Shown here: piece after piece, positions 9,380-19,617 of the stretch | How positions within the stretch are numbered: the first letter of the stretch is position 1 | Layout of the letters: every line of letters starts with the position of its first letter | Source of the DNA: Shinisaurus crocodilurus | Lineage: Eukaryota; Chordata; Lepidosauria; Squamata; Shinisauridae | Reading direction: 5' to 3' | Assembly (NCBI GenBank): GCA_021292165.1 | Contig: CM037879.1 | Coordinates: 113,948,359 to 114,012,358 of the forward strand | DNA: 64,000 nt | Notes under the pieces: model-generated | Database searches by the model: none | The model's input: only the letters and a program-made list of their open reading frames with translations | Told to the model about the DNA's origin: nothing | Position numbers and translations under genes: made by a program

Positions 9380-11830
9380 GATCCAATCATGAAGGTGCAG
9401 TGAATCATGTGCATCGTTCACATGGAATTAGTGCCTGCCTCCCATCAGGGTACTAATTTCATGGAATGTCCAACGTAATCAGATCTGTCCATGTAGCTGA
9501 ATCATTCACACATAGCACCAAGTTATTTGGGAACAGCACATGAATAACCAGCTGTCACACTGATGGGAAAACATTTAAAGGACACCTATATTTTCTCCAG
9601 TCTGATTAGTCTCACCAAACCATTCTTTATGACTTCTCACCCAAGGCCACAGTGAAGTATGAGTGTTAGTTATTATCCTGTTGCTCTAGAGTTTTCTAAA
9701 TTTAGTGTCCAGGCAGGATTTTTCCAATTTTACCTATATGTATGATGAGATCAAGGGTGGCTCTTCTGTTTATGTAGTTCCTCCCAATCTATACCTGCTC
9801 TACCAGCTATTCTCACTACACTTTAAAAACAAAAGCTGTCCTGGGATCCTGTGTATATTTGAATGTGGGATTTCCCCCGACTGTGGAATTGAACTCATAC
9901 CAAAAAAGTGATTTACTCCTACTGAATTACCTAAGTGAATAAAACATATAGTAACAGATAGATTGTAGCAAATAGCAGCACTAGTTCTCAAGTAAGGCCC
10001 AGGCATACCACAGGTTTTGAAATCACAAAAGGAAGGCTCTACACCAATGACAAGTAAGGGTCACCATGCTGTCACTAATTTAGAAATATAGACGTGCCAT
10101 TAATATTATTATGTATTCTGTTTAGTATAGACTTTATATTGTTAAGAACAATCATAAGCAAATGCCAGTACTGCTTAATAGGGAGAACCAAAGAAAATGA
10201 AAATTCACCAGTTAGCAGATACTGTAAACATTTCTTTCCTTTCCCCTGCCTTCACAGCATATGTTAAGAATATATATAGTATAAATTAGACCTGTTCTGA
10301 GTTATTGTTGCCTACTGATTAAATGAGCAACATAGAGCTGGGGAAGAGACTTGTAAATTGGAAAATGTCTCTTTCCTGAATGACCAAACAAGATCACTGT
10401 GATAAAGTTAGCTTTAGATCACTGTGAGCTTTAGATAACAATATCCTAAAGTGAAGATATCAAGACCTTGTATGCTCTAACTGGACATTGAGAATACACT
10501 AGAGCTGGTTAATAATAAATGGATTTATCGTGTCTTCATTCTCAGGCCACCAACTTGTTTTGACAAAGAATGGATCCCATAGGAAGGAGGGCTCTTTAGA
10601 AATGGAATTTAATTTACATTTCCAATAAAAGGCTGCAAGCTGTTAAGATCCTACACATGGCTCTATCTGGAAGACTGGGCTGCTGATGCTGACTGGTAAC
10701 ATGGAATTGTCCTATTTTGCAACACAATTTAAGCAAACTATGTGGACCCTGCTGTTATTGTAACACTAGTCTACAGATGTGTATGAACGAAGTCACATAT
10801 GCATTAGTTTAAAAATAAAAGCTAAGCTGTATCCAAGTCAGGGTTAAGAGTGAAGAAAACAATTGCTCAAATTAATCCTTAGATATATTATTTCAACCAA
10901 ATTAGAATGAAAACACTGAAGAGATTGTTTTGCCATATGCAATACAGAGAGTGAAATTAAAAGATAAATGCAAAACGTGCTGAATTATTTCGGGTGGGTT
11001 TTTTTAATTGTTGCCTTATTTCTTTCAATGCAACTGGTGGTTCATCAATGGTTCATTAATCTGTGACTCCTATGCCAATTATTATGATTACGGAACAAGT
11101 AAGACAGGCCAAATTTTGATAGTGTTAATTGGAAACTAACACTTCAGTTCTTGTATGAGATTTTCTGTCCAGGTTTTTTAGCAATTATATTGGCTTTGGA
11201 ATGCATTTTTTTAAAGTGCTACATTTTTCATAATGGATATTGATTCATTTTAGGAGTGTAAACCCACACTGTCATTAATAAAAGCATAAGAAATACAATG
11301 GGTTGGAGTCCTATTCCATCCTACTCTAGCAGATGGCATGTTGTGCAAATATAATGACTTTTCCTCCCATTGCATGATGTCATTCCATTAATGCTACAAT
11401 CCTAATCCAGCATGCTGGGTTCCATGAGTGCTAGGCTCTTGTGTAATGTTACACAACATATCATGTCACATGTTTTGCCCAATACATGTACCCTTACTAT
11501 AAGGCCAGATTTCAATCTGCGGATTCTGCGTGTGCTGCACTAACAGGTGCACTATGTTTTCGTGGAACTGCCTGCCATTACAACTCTGGCATATCTGGAT
11601 CCAACTCAATGGATGAGATCCACATCAAACTGAAGTCAATACAAGGGCTACCACTGTTTTTAATGATACTGGAATACAGCCAATTGCATCATTACGAAGC
11701 AAGCAATAGGGAAATTACAGAACAGATTTCTTGTAATAGCCACATGCTGCTATTTGCTCCTTTTTGCACAGCTGTCCTATAACAATCCACTCGTGTAAAA
11801 GAAATGCATACAACTATGTAAATCTGACTA
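9380..11830. other. Single-copy AT-rich DNA, no gene seen
   Basis: About 2.4 kb without recognised transposon ends or LINE peptides. Open frames at 9705-9911 and 11486-11782 have no recognisable domain. The long stretch free of young insertions contrasts with the crowded neighbours. Confidence 0.45.
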
Positions 11831-11857
11831 TACACACACACACACACACACACACAT
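11831..11857. repeat. (AC)n microsatellite
   Basis: About 13 AC units directly abutting the left end of the mariner-like MITE that starts at 11859. Confidence 0.9.
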
Positions 11858-11858
11858 A

Positions 11859-12521
11859 CAGGCAGTCCCCAGGTTACAAACGAGTTCCGTTCTTAAGAAT
11901 GTCTTTAAGTTGAATTTGTATGTAAGTCAGAACAGCATAGCATTCTATACGTTAAAATAGGCATTTACGCAAATTGCATAAATTACTCAAATTGCATAGT
12001 ATACTACACTATGTACTCTACATAAATGACGTTGCGCCGGGGAACCCAGAACTGTAGGGTTGTGCCATCGAGCGTCGTGCGGGCAAAACAAGGCCGAAAT
12101 CGGCCCCGCTCACGCCTGCGCGAGGCCTTACCTGCTCTTCGGGGCGGCTCGCCTCTCCACGGCGAGCCACCCGCGTGGCCCGCTCCAGTCCTGTTGCGTC
12201 ACTTCTGGCACTGGAAATGACGCAACGGGACCCTGCACAGGCGCGCTGGACCCCCGTGACGTGTACTGCGCCTGCACAGGGTCCCATCGCATTATTTCCG
12301 GTGCCGGAAGTGATGCGACGGGACCGGAGAGGATGGGTCGAGCGGCGCGGAGAACTGCTCCGCGCCGCTCAGAAGATCGAGGCGGGGGGCCTGCCCCCGC
12401 TGAGAGTTGAGGTGGGGGCATGGCGGGCCCCCCTACAGGTTCGACTGCATGCCTACCCAGAAGTCCGTTCTTAAGTATGGGTTGTCTGTTAGTTGGACAT
12501 TCTTAACTCGTGGACTGCCTG
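11859..12521. mobile_element. Tc1/mariner-like (Tigger-type) MITE, interrupted
   Basis: The left end CAGGCAGTCCCCAGGTTAC and the right end, in reverse CAGGCAGTCCACGAGTTAAG, form inverted repeats, each followed by a TTCTTAAG-type subterminal block. TA dinucleotides flank both ends (11857-11858 and 12522-12523). The element is split by the CpG-rich fold-back element at 12053-12455; without that insert it is about 260 bp. It is non-coding. Confidence 0.8.
12053..12455. mobile_element. CpG-rich fold-back hAT-like element, copy A
   Basis: About 400 bp, very GC- and CpG-rich, nested in the mariner-like MITE. Inner ends are TAGGGTTGTGCC and, in reverse, TAGGCATGCAGTC. CCCAGAAC (12045-12052) and CCCAGAAG (12456-12463) are probably the two copies of an 8 bp target duplication. 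Most of the element folds back on itself: a CGTCACTTCTGG / GGAAATGACG pair, then a CGCATTATTTCCGG / CCGGAAGTGATGCG pair, and GCGCCTGCACAGGGTCC mirrored around the middle. The inner GGGGAAACCAGGGCAACAGG hairpin found in other copies is absent. Open frames across it (12018-12474) are by-products of high GC content. Related copies are at 18934, 40081 and 57985. Confidence 0.75.
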
Positions 12522-12654
12522 TATATATATCCATGATTAAAACACCATACTTAAAAGAAGGATCGGCAAACAAAACAGGTAATATAATAAATACACATTA
12601 ATTGCAATCCACATTCTCAAGGAAGGCTGCCAATACCATGTCTCTAATCCTAGT

Positions 12655-13875
12655 CTCTAGTCCTTGTGCCGATGCTGTTTTATTTCTATTTAAATGATTT
12701 AACCAACTGTCATATGGCTGATCAACTGCATCTCCCTATATTAGAAGGGTTTAACATACCAATTCTTCTTTATGCAGATGATGCAGTACTGTTTTGCTAA
12801 AGGGTGTCCTTAAAATGTTTTCCTCTTATTGTCAAATATTAATGTTAAATATCAGTTATGATAAAATGAAGATTATATGGTTTTTCCAAAAGTGTTGCAA
12901 GAGGTAGGTAGATGGGTGTTGGATAGGCATCCGACAGAGCAGGGGTGCCAAACCTCTTTCAGATTCAGCCCAAGAAATGAATCCAATTTGGAGAAGCTTT
13001 CATAGGCTGTATTCCAGTGGGGGTGAGGGCTAAAGGCAAGGGGACGGGGTGAAAGGCAAAGCGGAGGGGAGAAAGCCAAAATACAAAAAATACCAGCATA
13101 TTCTAGCTTAAAGTTCTCACTACCAGTAAGCCTTCGGAGAGTCAGTTCAACCTTTTAGAATTGGAGAAAAAAATCTTTGCAAATGCTGGGATACCACCAA
13201 ACAATCAGTGGCTGGGGAAAGGGGGGCATGGCCATCTGGAGAGCCCTGTAGGGTCAGATTGGGACCTCAGGTGGGCCGGATTTGGCCCACAAGCCTCAGG
13301 TTCAACACCCCTGCTATAGAGCAAGTAATGAGATTGAAGCACCTTAGTGTCATACTTAGTCTTTCTTATCTTGGTTGGCATATAAGGCTTTTGCTTTACA
13401 GAAGGCATTCAAAGGTGCCAAGGCTGAATTTAGATTTTATTATAGGGGTGGGGGGCAATTTTGTTCTTCTGGTCTTTAATGCTAAATCTCTGACACAACT
13501 TTTTTTGGGGGTGCAGGGATACTTTGTAGGAGTAAATACTAAACTTGAGATGGTTCTGTCAATTATTATTTTTTTTGCACAAAATGTTTGTTGTGGACAA
13601 ATGTGTGCTATTAGCAGCACATATGACAGAAGGTGGTTCTATTTCAGTAGAAGGCAAGGCTTGGTTTTTAGCTGGAATTTATTGGCTGAGATTTTTATTC
13701 TTGGATAATATTTTTAAGTCATTATATTTGGTGTGTGAAGCCTTTTATAAGACTAATTGGAAGCATTCTCTGGAAAATATTTTTTGTACTTAATATGTCA
13801 GGATCTTATGTATCCCCCCCCCCCCCGGGTTATAAGAAGGTGGAATCAGTTTTATCTCATTGGGTGAAAGATTAT
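12655..13875 (+). pseudogene. Old LINE reverse transcriptase, 5' segment of a split copy
   Basis: The forward translation shows a decayed reverse transcriptase: PMLFYFYLNDLTN near 12670, ILLYADDAVLFC near 12765 (the catalytic ADD is still visible), then an early stop. After the hAT MITE at 12940-13313 it resumes in a downstream frame (AIEQVMRLKHLSVILSLSYLGWHIRLLLYRR..). That it resumes across the MITE confirms the MITE is an insertion. The architecture is unlike CR1 and L2; together with the CCHC-like tail at 17380-17800 it resembles I/Vingi-type LINEs, but I do not assign the clade firmly. Confidence 0.6.
12940..13313. mobile_element. hAT MITE, second copy of the 9024 family
   Basis: A 374 bp element. 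The left end CAGGGGTGCCAAACCTC and the right end, in reverse CAGGGGTGTTGAACCTGAGG, are inverted. Flanks CGACAGAG (12932-12939) and CTATAGAG (13314-13321) match at 6 of 8 positions, an eroded hAT duplication. The interior matches 9024-9371 in inverted orientation. It sits inside the old LINE. Confidence 0.85.
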
Positions 13876-13960
13876 GGCTGGGTTCAGACAACATGATAAC
13901 CCACACTCAAGGATTGAGTGTGGGTTGTTGATGAACCATGGCTTATTGTTGAAACATTGG
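13876..13960. mobile_element. Palindromic MITE, left part (GGCTGGGTTCAGACAACA end)
   Basis: Begins GGCTGGGTTCAGACAACATG followed by CCCACACTCAAGGATTGAGTGTGGG, itself a local hairpin. Mirrored ends of the same family (TGTTGTCTGAAYCCAGTC) are at 17113-17137 and 17340-17357. The L2 with its own insertions lies between, so the simplest reading is that the L2 inserted into this MITE. The join to L2 near 13960 is approximate. Confidence 0.6.
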
Positions 13961-14300
13961 TTATCCAGTTGCGCTGGACCCGATGGAACACTCTAAAGTC
14001 TCCTGTGAGGCTTTTGCAAAGCACTTTGCAGATAAAAATTAGGAGTGGGATTCCGTGCATCATGGACACAGTAAGTGAGCAGGAGGAGGCCAATGGCAGA
14101 CCGGTTTTAGTTTTATCGGATCGGTTCCAGCCTCTTCCTTCTGATGAAGTGGACAAGGTGCTTTCATCTGTAAAACTGATCACCTGCTTGCTTGATCCTT
14201 GCCTGCCTGGGATCAGGGCGGGGGTGAATGCCTCCCTTGAGGATGGAGTGATGCCATCAGCCCTTAAGGAGACAGTAATAAGACCGCTTCTAAAGAAGCC

Positions 14301-15140
14301 TGTGGCGGAGTGACAGGCAGAAGCCCAGGGAGGGGCCAAGCTGAACATTCCAGAGGCTCTGATTGGTTGAAGGAGAGCATAGAACCCCAGGGAGTTGACA
14401 GTTAAGGTTGGTTGGTTGTCAGTTGGGGAAGAGAGTGGGTTGGAGTGATAGAGGGAGTGGAAGGTTAGTAGAGTAGGTAGGAAAAGGTGGTACTGAAGAG
14501 AAGAGTTCAGACAGGAAATCTAGTAACTAAGTTGTGAGAAAGCAAACGTGAAGGTGTTAGTATAGAACAATTCACAGGACAGGAGTCTCCACTTAGGGAG
14601 TGAAGGACCTTCTGTCTGAGGAAGAAGGTGAAACTCAGGACTAGTGTGAGGGACAGTTAAGTTCCCTGGACTGATACTGTAACTTTCAAGTAACCAAGCC
14701 AAATTGATACAAAGAGCACTGTATAACATCTGCCTGCCTTTAACCTGAATCTAAGCAAAGAACAAGTTTGAATGTAACTGTTGAAATTCCAAGTTATCTG
14801 TTCCTGAGCTGAATATCAATTTAGAGACTTTGTTAGAACAATAAATCAATCCTTTTATTCAAAGTTCTAATTCTCCAGAGTCTGACTGGTGACAGGAAAG
14901 TCAGAAGTGAATTAACGGAGGGGCACCCTACTTCAAGTAATCAAATAAAACAAACTGCTCTTAATAAAGACAAACAAACATGGGTGAACAGCTACATATA
15001 AGACCTAAGACATATAATCGGCTAACGCAACTTAAGAAGACAGCTTCAAGTCTGAAGTGACCCATACAAGGGGGCACTTGGTGAGAGCGAAGTACACATT
15101 GAGGGTGTGGGCTTTGGAGAAAGGGGTCCCGTCCGCTACA
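14301..15140 (+). mobile_element. Solo LTR, copy 1, with 5 bp duplication AAGCC
   Basis: An 840 bp long terminal repeat beginning TGTGGCGGAG and ending CCGCTACA (the canonical TG...CA). AAGCC flanks it exactly at 14296-14300 and 15141-15145, and the L2 peptide ..LLKKP / PSLDP.. continues across. A polyadenylation signal AATAAA at 14840-14845 supports forward orientation. No internal gag or pol is present, as expected after recombination between two LTRs. A 5 bp duplication fits Gypsy, BEL or some endogenous retroviruses; the LTR alone does not decide. A second copy is at 19618-20453. Confidence 0.9.
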
Positions 15141-15149
15141 AAGCCCTCC

Positions 15150-16481
15150 TTAGATCCCCAAGATTTATTTAAACAACTTTCGCCCAGTCTCTAATTTACC
15201 ATTTCTGGGCAAGGTGATTGAGCGGGTGGTGGGAGCTCAGTTGAAAGCGCACTTGGATGAAGCCGATTGTTTAGATCCATGCCAGTTGGGCTTCAGGCCT
15301 GGACATGGGACGGAAATGGCCTTGGTCGCCTTGGTGGATGATATGAGGAGGGCTTTGGATAGGGGCGAATGCTCCTTTCTAGTCCTCCTCAGTCTCTCAG
15401 AGGCTTTTGATACCATTGACCATGGTATCCTCCTGGACCGCCTGGACGGGTTGTGCATGAGAGACAACGTACTGTGGTGGTTCTGTTCCTTCCTCTCTGG
15501 AAGGTACCAGAGGGTAGTTTTGGGGGAGGAGGCTTCGGACCCTTGGCCACTCACTTGTGGGGTGCCGCAGTGTTCCATTCTCTCCCCGATGTTATTTAAC
15601 ATCTACCTCAAGCCACTGGGAGCTATCATCAGGAGGTTTGGCGTGCGGTGTCATCAATATGTGGATGAGAGCTCTACCTCTCCTTCAAGTCCTCACCAAG
15701 GTTGGCTGTTGAAACCCCCTGTCCAAATGCCTGGAGGCAGTGGGTGGCTGGATGGGAAGAAACATGCTGAAACTGAACCCCGACAAAACCGAGGTACTAC
15801 TGGTGGGAGACAAGAGGAGGTTAGGGGATGTGACCCTGGTGCTGAATGGGGTGTATTTACCCCTGAAGGACCAGGTCCGCAGCTTCGGGGTCATTTTAGA
15901 CTCTCAGCTGCCCATGGAGGCTCAGGTGTCAGCTGTGAGCCAGACAGCGCTGTATCAACTCCATCTGATACGGCAGCTGCACCCCTATCTTCCTAATCAT
16001 CTGCTCCCATCAGTGGTTCATGCCTTGGTCTCCTCTCGCCTAGACTACTATAATGCGCTCTATGTGGGGTTACCCTGGAAGACGGTTCGGAAGTTGCAGC
16101 TGGTACAGAACGCAGCGGCTCGCCTCGTTAAAGGAAGTCGCCGACATGATCACATCACTCCAGTGCTCAAGAAGCTGAACTGACTACCAGTTGTTTGCCG
16201 AGCTGAATTCAAGGTGTTGGTTTTGACCTTTAAAACCCTATATGGCTCCAGTCCAGTTTATCTCAAGGAGCATCTCCAGCAACATCAAGTAGGCCGCTCA
16301 ACAAGATCTGCCACAGTCGGCCTTCTCCTTGTCCCATCAGCCACAGCAGCCAGGCTGGTGGGGACTAGGAAGAGGGCCTTTTCTGTGGCAGCCCCCAAAC
16401 TGTGGAACTCTCTCCCCAATGACCTCTGCCATGGCCCCTCCTTGATGAGCTTCCGCCGTTCATTAAAAACATGGCTTTTCA
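15150..16481 (+). pseudogene. L2 reverse transcriptase pseudogene
   Basis: Frame from 15214 carries the RT core: FRPGHGTEMALVALVDDMRRALD, then the motif normally LLDLSAAFDTIDH reading LLSLSEAFDTIDH (first catalytic Asp replaced by Ser), GVPQCSIL instead of GVPQGSIL, and HQYVDES instead of HQYADDT (catalytic ADD lost). It shifts frame near 15700, continues as KLNPDKTEVLLVG..LDYYNALYVGLP..NAAARLVKG, meets a stop at about 16181, and then shows FKVLVLTFKTLYGSSPVYLKEHL and KRAFSVAAPKLWNSLPNDL. Several catalytic residues are destroyed, so it is inactive. Confidence 0.85.
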
Positions 16482-16730
16482 GCCAGTGTGGCGTAGTGGT
16501 GAGAGTGTTGGACTGGGACTCGGGAGATCCGGGTTCTAGTCCCCGCTTGACCGTGATACTCACTGGCCCACTGGGTGACTTTGGGCCAGTCACTGACTCT
16601 CAGCCTAACCTACCTCACAGGGTGGTTGTGAGGATAAAACAGAGAGGAGGAGGAGGAGGAGGATTATGTAAGCTGCCTTGGGTTCCTTGCAGGAAAAAAG
16701 GCACGGTATAAATATAATAAATAAATAAAT
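16482..16730 (+). mobile_element. tRNA-derived SINE (Sauria-like), copy in L2
   Basis: Full-length. The head has a pol III box A-like TGGCGTAGTGG and box B GGTTCTAGTCC; the body contains CACTGGGTGACTTTGGGCCAG and CCTAACCTACCTCACAGGG; the tail GGTATAAATATAATAAATAAATAAAT ends in the repeats that LINE machinery recognises. It interrupts the L2 C-terminal coding region after ..KTWLFS. Other copies are at 16832, 26981, 38838 (fragment), 49308, 54880 and 56669. Similarity to Sauria SINEs is from memory of the family, not from a search. Confidence 0.88.
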
Positions 16731-16831
16731 ATGGGGTGGGCTAGGATTTTAACATTTTATACTGTTTTAAGTCTATTTTATTCTGTTTTGTTTCATTTTA
16801 GATTGTACGTCACCCAGATTAGCCGGGTTAC

Positions 16832-17071
16832 GCCAGTGTGGCGTAGTGGTGAGAGTGTTGGACTGGGACTTGGGAGATCTGGGTTCTAATCCCCGCTTGG
16901 CCATGAAACTCACTGGGTGACTTTGGGCCAGTCACTGACTCTCAGCCTAACCTACCTCACAGGGTTGTTGTGAGGATAAAATGGAGAGGAGGAGGAGGAT
17001 TATGTAAGCCGCCTTGGGTTCCTTGCGGGAAAAAAGGCGGGGTATAAATAAAATAAATAAATAAAAAAAAA
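16832..17071 (+). mobile_element. tRNA-derived SINE (Sauria-like), copy in L2 3' UTR
   Basis: Same family and orientation as the copy at 16482, about 100 bp downstream, with box A TGGCGTAGTGG, box B GGTTCTAATCC and an ATAAATAAATAAA tail. It splits the last part of the L2 3' UTR. Two full-length copies so close together indicate repeated use of the same AT-rich L2 tail as a target. Confidence 0.88.
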
Positions 17072-17112
17072 TAGATGGGTGATCTAGAAATACAATCAAT
17101 CAATCAATCAAT

Positions 17113-17357
17113 CATCGTGTTGTCTGAATCCAGTCATGACAACAAACCATGTTTGTTATTCATGAACAACCCACAGTTCACAACCAAACAACACCATGGG
17201 TTCTCCTCATGGGTTGTTTGCAGTGGTTTGTTAGTGCGGCTGGCTTCAGATAACACAATAGCCCATGGTTCAACAACAACCCATGGTTCAATGACTGACA
17301 ACTCACAACCCATACTCAGTCCTTGTGTGTGGGTTATTGTGTTGTCTGAACCCAGTC
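17113..17357. mobile_element. Palindromic MITE, right part(s)
   Basis: Contains two successive mirrored ends (TGTTGTCTGAATCCAGTCAT at 17118-17137 and TGTTGTCTGAACCCAGTCAT at 17340-17359) and between them alternating ACCATGGGTT / AACCCATGGT blocks that pair with each other. It is probably the right part of the MITE begun at 13876 plus a second copy joined to it. It is non-coding. Confidence 0.55.
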
Positions 17358-17379
17358 ATTGACTACTAGTGCTCTTAAT

Positions 17380-17800
17380 ATGCCTTAAAGATCTGTTCTC
17401 ATCAAATTTAGGAGTTTGCAATGGTTCCACAAGAAGGCTATGCTAATTACATAGAGTCAGTATTTGTCCCAAAATATAGGAAAGCATTTACATGAATTTA
17501 CTTTAATATTCTCCCCTCAGTTATTTTGGATGGTTGATTTAATTACATTCTATATGTCCATGTGGTAGTGGAGAGTAAGAAACAGTACCACATGCATTAT
17601 TATTGTGTAATTTTTATTGTGATGAAAGAATCAGATGTATGTGTCCTTTGATTGCTCCCTTCCCTTCTATGGAATGGTACAATGCCTTCCTCATCATGGA
17701 TACACAAACGTACGTAACTGAATCAGTTGTAATGTTTGTATTCCAAGCTATGACAATTCATAAGCGACTGAGCAGAATTCTTAAGGGATACTAGGTTTTT
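17380..17800 (+). pseudogene. Old LINE, C-terminal CCHC-like tail of the split copy
   Basis: The forward translation gives LQWFHKK.., then KYRKAFT.., then CPCGSG..ETVPHALLLCNFYCDERIRCMCPLI (17590-17660). This order (a CPCG pair followed by H..LL.C.FY..R) is the zinc-binding C-terminus of I/Vingi-like LINEs. It matches what should follow the reverse transcriptase at 12655-13875, so I read the two as one LINE split by about 3.5 kb of later insertions. Confidence 0.55.
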
Positions 17801-18148
17801 TTGTTTCAATCCTGTCCTCTGTAAAATCTTCCAGGTCAGGTTTAAGTAAAGAGTTTGAGCAAAGAGACAGCCCTGCAGTTGTGCCTCCTGTGAGAGACTC
17901 ACCACCACCACCACCACCATACACCTCCTCTAGTTTAGTTCACCTTCGCATTGTCTTGACATACACCTTGTTCTCCATTCATTGTATTATGTGCATGGAT
18001 TGCATGATGCACATGTTTAAAAAAATGACACAGACATTAGAAAAACCTGCAGCTTGAACCATTCTCCCACTTGTGGGCATGTAGAGAAGGGTTTGCAGGG
18101 AGCAGAAGCTTCCTGTGAGAATGTGCTTTTCTTCTGTAAAGGCATACT

Positions 18149-18351
18149 GGCCTGGTTCACGCATAATGCTAACCCATAGTTTATTTAACCAAGTTTGTTG
18201 CCCTACCCAGGGTTTGTCTGGCAGATGATTGAACAAATGGTGGATTATTTTTATGATCCCTGGGTTGTTTGTTTCCCTTCTCCTTTGCCTACTCGTCCCC
18301 TGTATCCCAAATGCTTTGCAGCACTGTAGTACTGACAGTAGAATGGCTGTT

Positions 18352-18396
<45 letters not shown>

Positions 18397-18657
18397 TATA
18401 TTATTATTATTATTATTACTCTTGCAGGCTGCCTCTGTATCCTGGTGAAACATCCCACATTTTGGGGCTCACACATAATGACAACCCATGGTTTAAACAA
18501 CCCAGAGTTCACAACCCATTGACAAATCATGGGTTCTCTTTCTGGGTTGTTCATGGTTAACAAACCATGGTTTGTTAGTATGGCTGCATTCACACATCAT
18601 GACAACCAGAAATTCAACTACCTCTACCATGGGTTAATGTCATGCACAAACCAGGCC
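18149..18657. mobile_element. Palindromic MITE of the AACCCATGG type
   Basis: Inverted ends GGCCTGGTTCACGCATAATG (left) and, in reverse, GGCCTGGTTTGTGCATGACA (right), with internal AACCCATGGTTT / AAACCATGGTTTG blocks that pair. It contains a long (TAA)n / (TTA)n tract at 18353-18418. Related to 13876 and 17113. Confidence 0.6.
18353..18418. repeat. (TAA)n-(TTA)n inverted microsatellite
   Basis: About 15 TAA units run into about 7 TTA units through a TATATA junction, so the tract is self-complementary. It yields an isoleucine-rich open frame on both strands, which is spurious. Confidence 0.9.
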
Positions 18658-18860
18658 ATTGCTGTCTTCATTGCTGCTTTGTTTCCTTGGGCAATGTTGG
18701 TTTGTATTTATTCAGAGGAAGGAAGTAGAGAAAGAGTGCTAACAAGAGCCAGTACCAATTTCAACCTAAATGTTCTAAAAGGAAAGAAGAGAATCTCACG
18801 GTTAAATCCTAAGTTTTGTTTTTAATAACAGTAGTATATATGTAAGTCACAAAAGCAGTA

Positions 18861-19119
18861 CAATAATACCTTGGATTGCAAGCATAATTCATTCTGGAAC
18901 CATGCTTGTAATCCAAAACACTCTTATATCAAAGCGAGTCTCTGGCGGACGTGACCGGGGCCGATTTCGGCCCGCTCCGCCCGCTCGAGGCGAGCGTTAC
19001 GTCCCTACAGGCTTGTCTTGCAAGACGTTGCTCGTTTATCAAGTCAATTAAAAAAAATTTTTTTACTTGTCTTGCAAAACGCTCTCAGACCAAGTTACTT
19101 GCAGTCCAAGGTATTACTG
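18861..19119. mobile_element. Tc1/mariner-like MITE, copy 2 (inverted)
   Basis: Left end CAATAATACCTTGGATTG and right end, in reverse CAGTAATACCTTGGACTG, flanked by TA at 18859-18860 and 19120-19121. The interior matches 808-1056 in opposite orientation, except that a CpG-rich piece (18934-19007) replaces part of the middle. Confidence 0.8.
18934..19007 (-). mobile_element. CpG-rich fold-back element, terminal fragment (copy D)
   Basis: Read on the minus strand it starts TAGGGACGTAACGCTCGCC and continues with GAGCGGGC and GGGCCGAAATCGGCCC. It matches the first ~70 bp of the element at 40081 and similar blocks at 12080 and 58010. Only the terminal part is present. Like copy A, it sits inside a mariner-like MITE. 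Confidence 0.65.
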
Positions 19120-19617
19120 TATATTAAGCACAAGGAGTGCAATAGAGCCTTTCAGCTCTGCTCAGTTGTCAAAGAAAAATTTGGAAGCCTTTATTATTTC
19201 ATATATTCTGTGCAAAACCTACAGGCGTGTCAATTCTGGACTTTAGTGCTGGTGCCCCTACTGAATCCCACACCATGCATTGATGCCACTACACATGGAT
19301 AGGGGGAAAAATATGTAACATCCATGTGCCATACGAAGATCAGGGGGAAGCTACTGAGGATTATTGCTCTGGCAGGACTTGGGCTGGACTCGAGTTGCAA
19401 GATCAAGTCACAGTGATGACACATGGAGTTGAGTTATGCCCTGCTGCCAGTGTTGGAGTCTCACAGTGATGCTGTCAGTTGTAGTGAGACTGGTCTATGC
19501 ACATGAAAGTGATAAAGTGACAGAAAGAAATGTATGTCACAGAGTGTAATATTTCTTGGTAGAGAAGGATCATAAAGACAGAATGAAATCAGTCAAAACA
19601 AATTGTGCTAAGACATC

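Larger units (their letters stand above)
13961..17112 (+). mobile_element. L2 LINE, degenerate and interrupted three times
   Basis: A forward L2 non-LTR retrotransposon, 5'-truncated. The pieces, in order, are: linker before the RT (13961-14300, with FQPLPSDEVDKVL and MPSALKETVIRPLLKKP), a solo LTR (14301-15140), RT and C-terminal domains (15141-16481), a SINE (16482-16730), 3' UTR (16731-16831), a second SINE (16832-17071), and the final tail ending in a CAATCAATCAATCAAT run. The L2 reading resumes exactly after each insertion, which fixes their boundaries. Confidence 0.85.

Noticed and set aside
12018..12474. Several overlapping frames of 64-116 codons in GC-rich DNA
   Set aside because: They lie in the fold-back element; both strands are open in several frames, a composition effect.
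16482..16560. tRNA gene at the head of the SINE
   Set aside because: The A and B boxes belong to a repeated SINE with an AT-rich 3' tail; there is no cloverleaf with anticodon arm.
18229..18522. Poly-isoleucine membrane protein frame
   Set aside because: Translation of the (TAA/ATA)n microsatellite.
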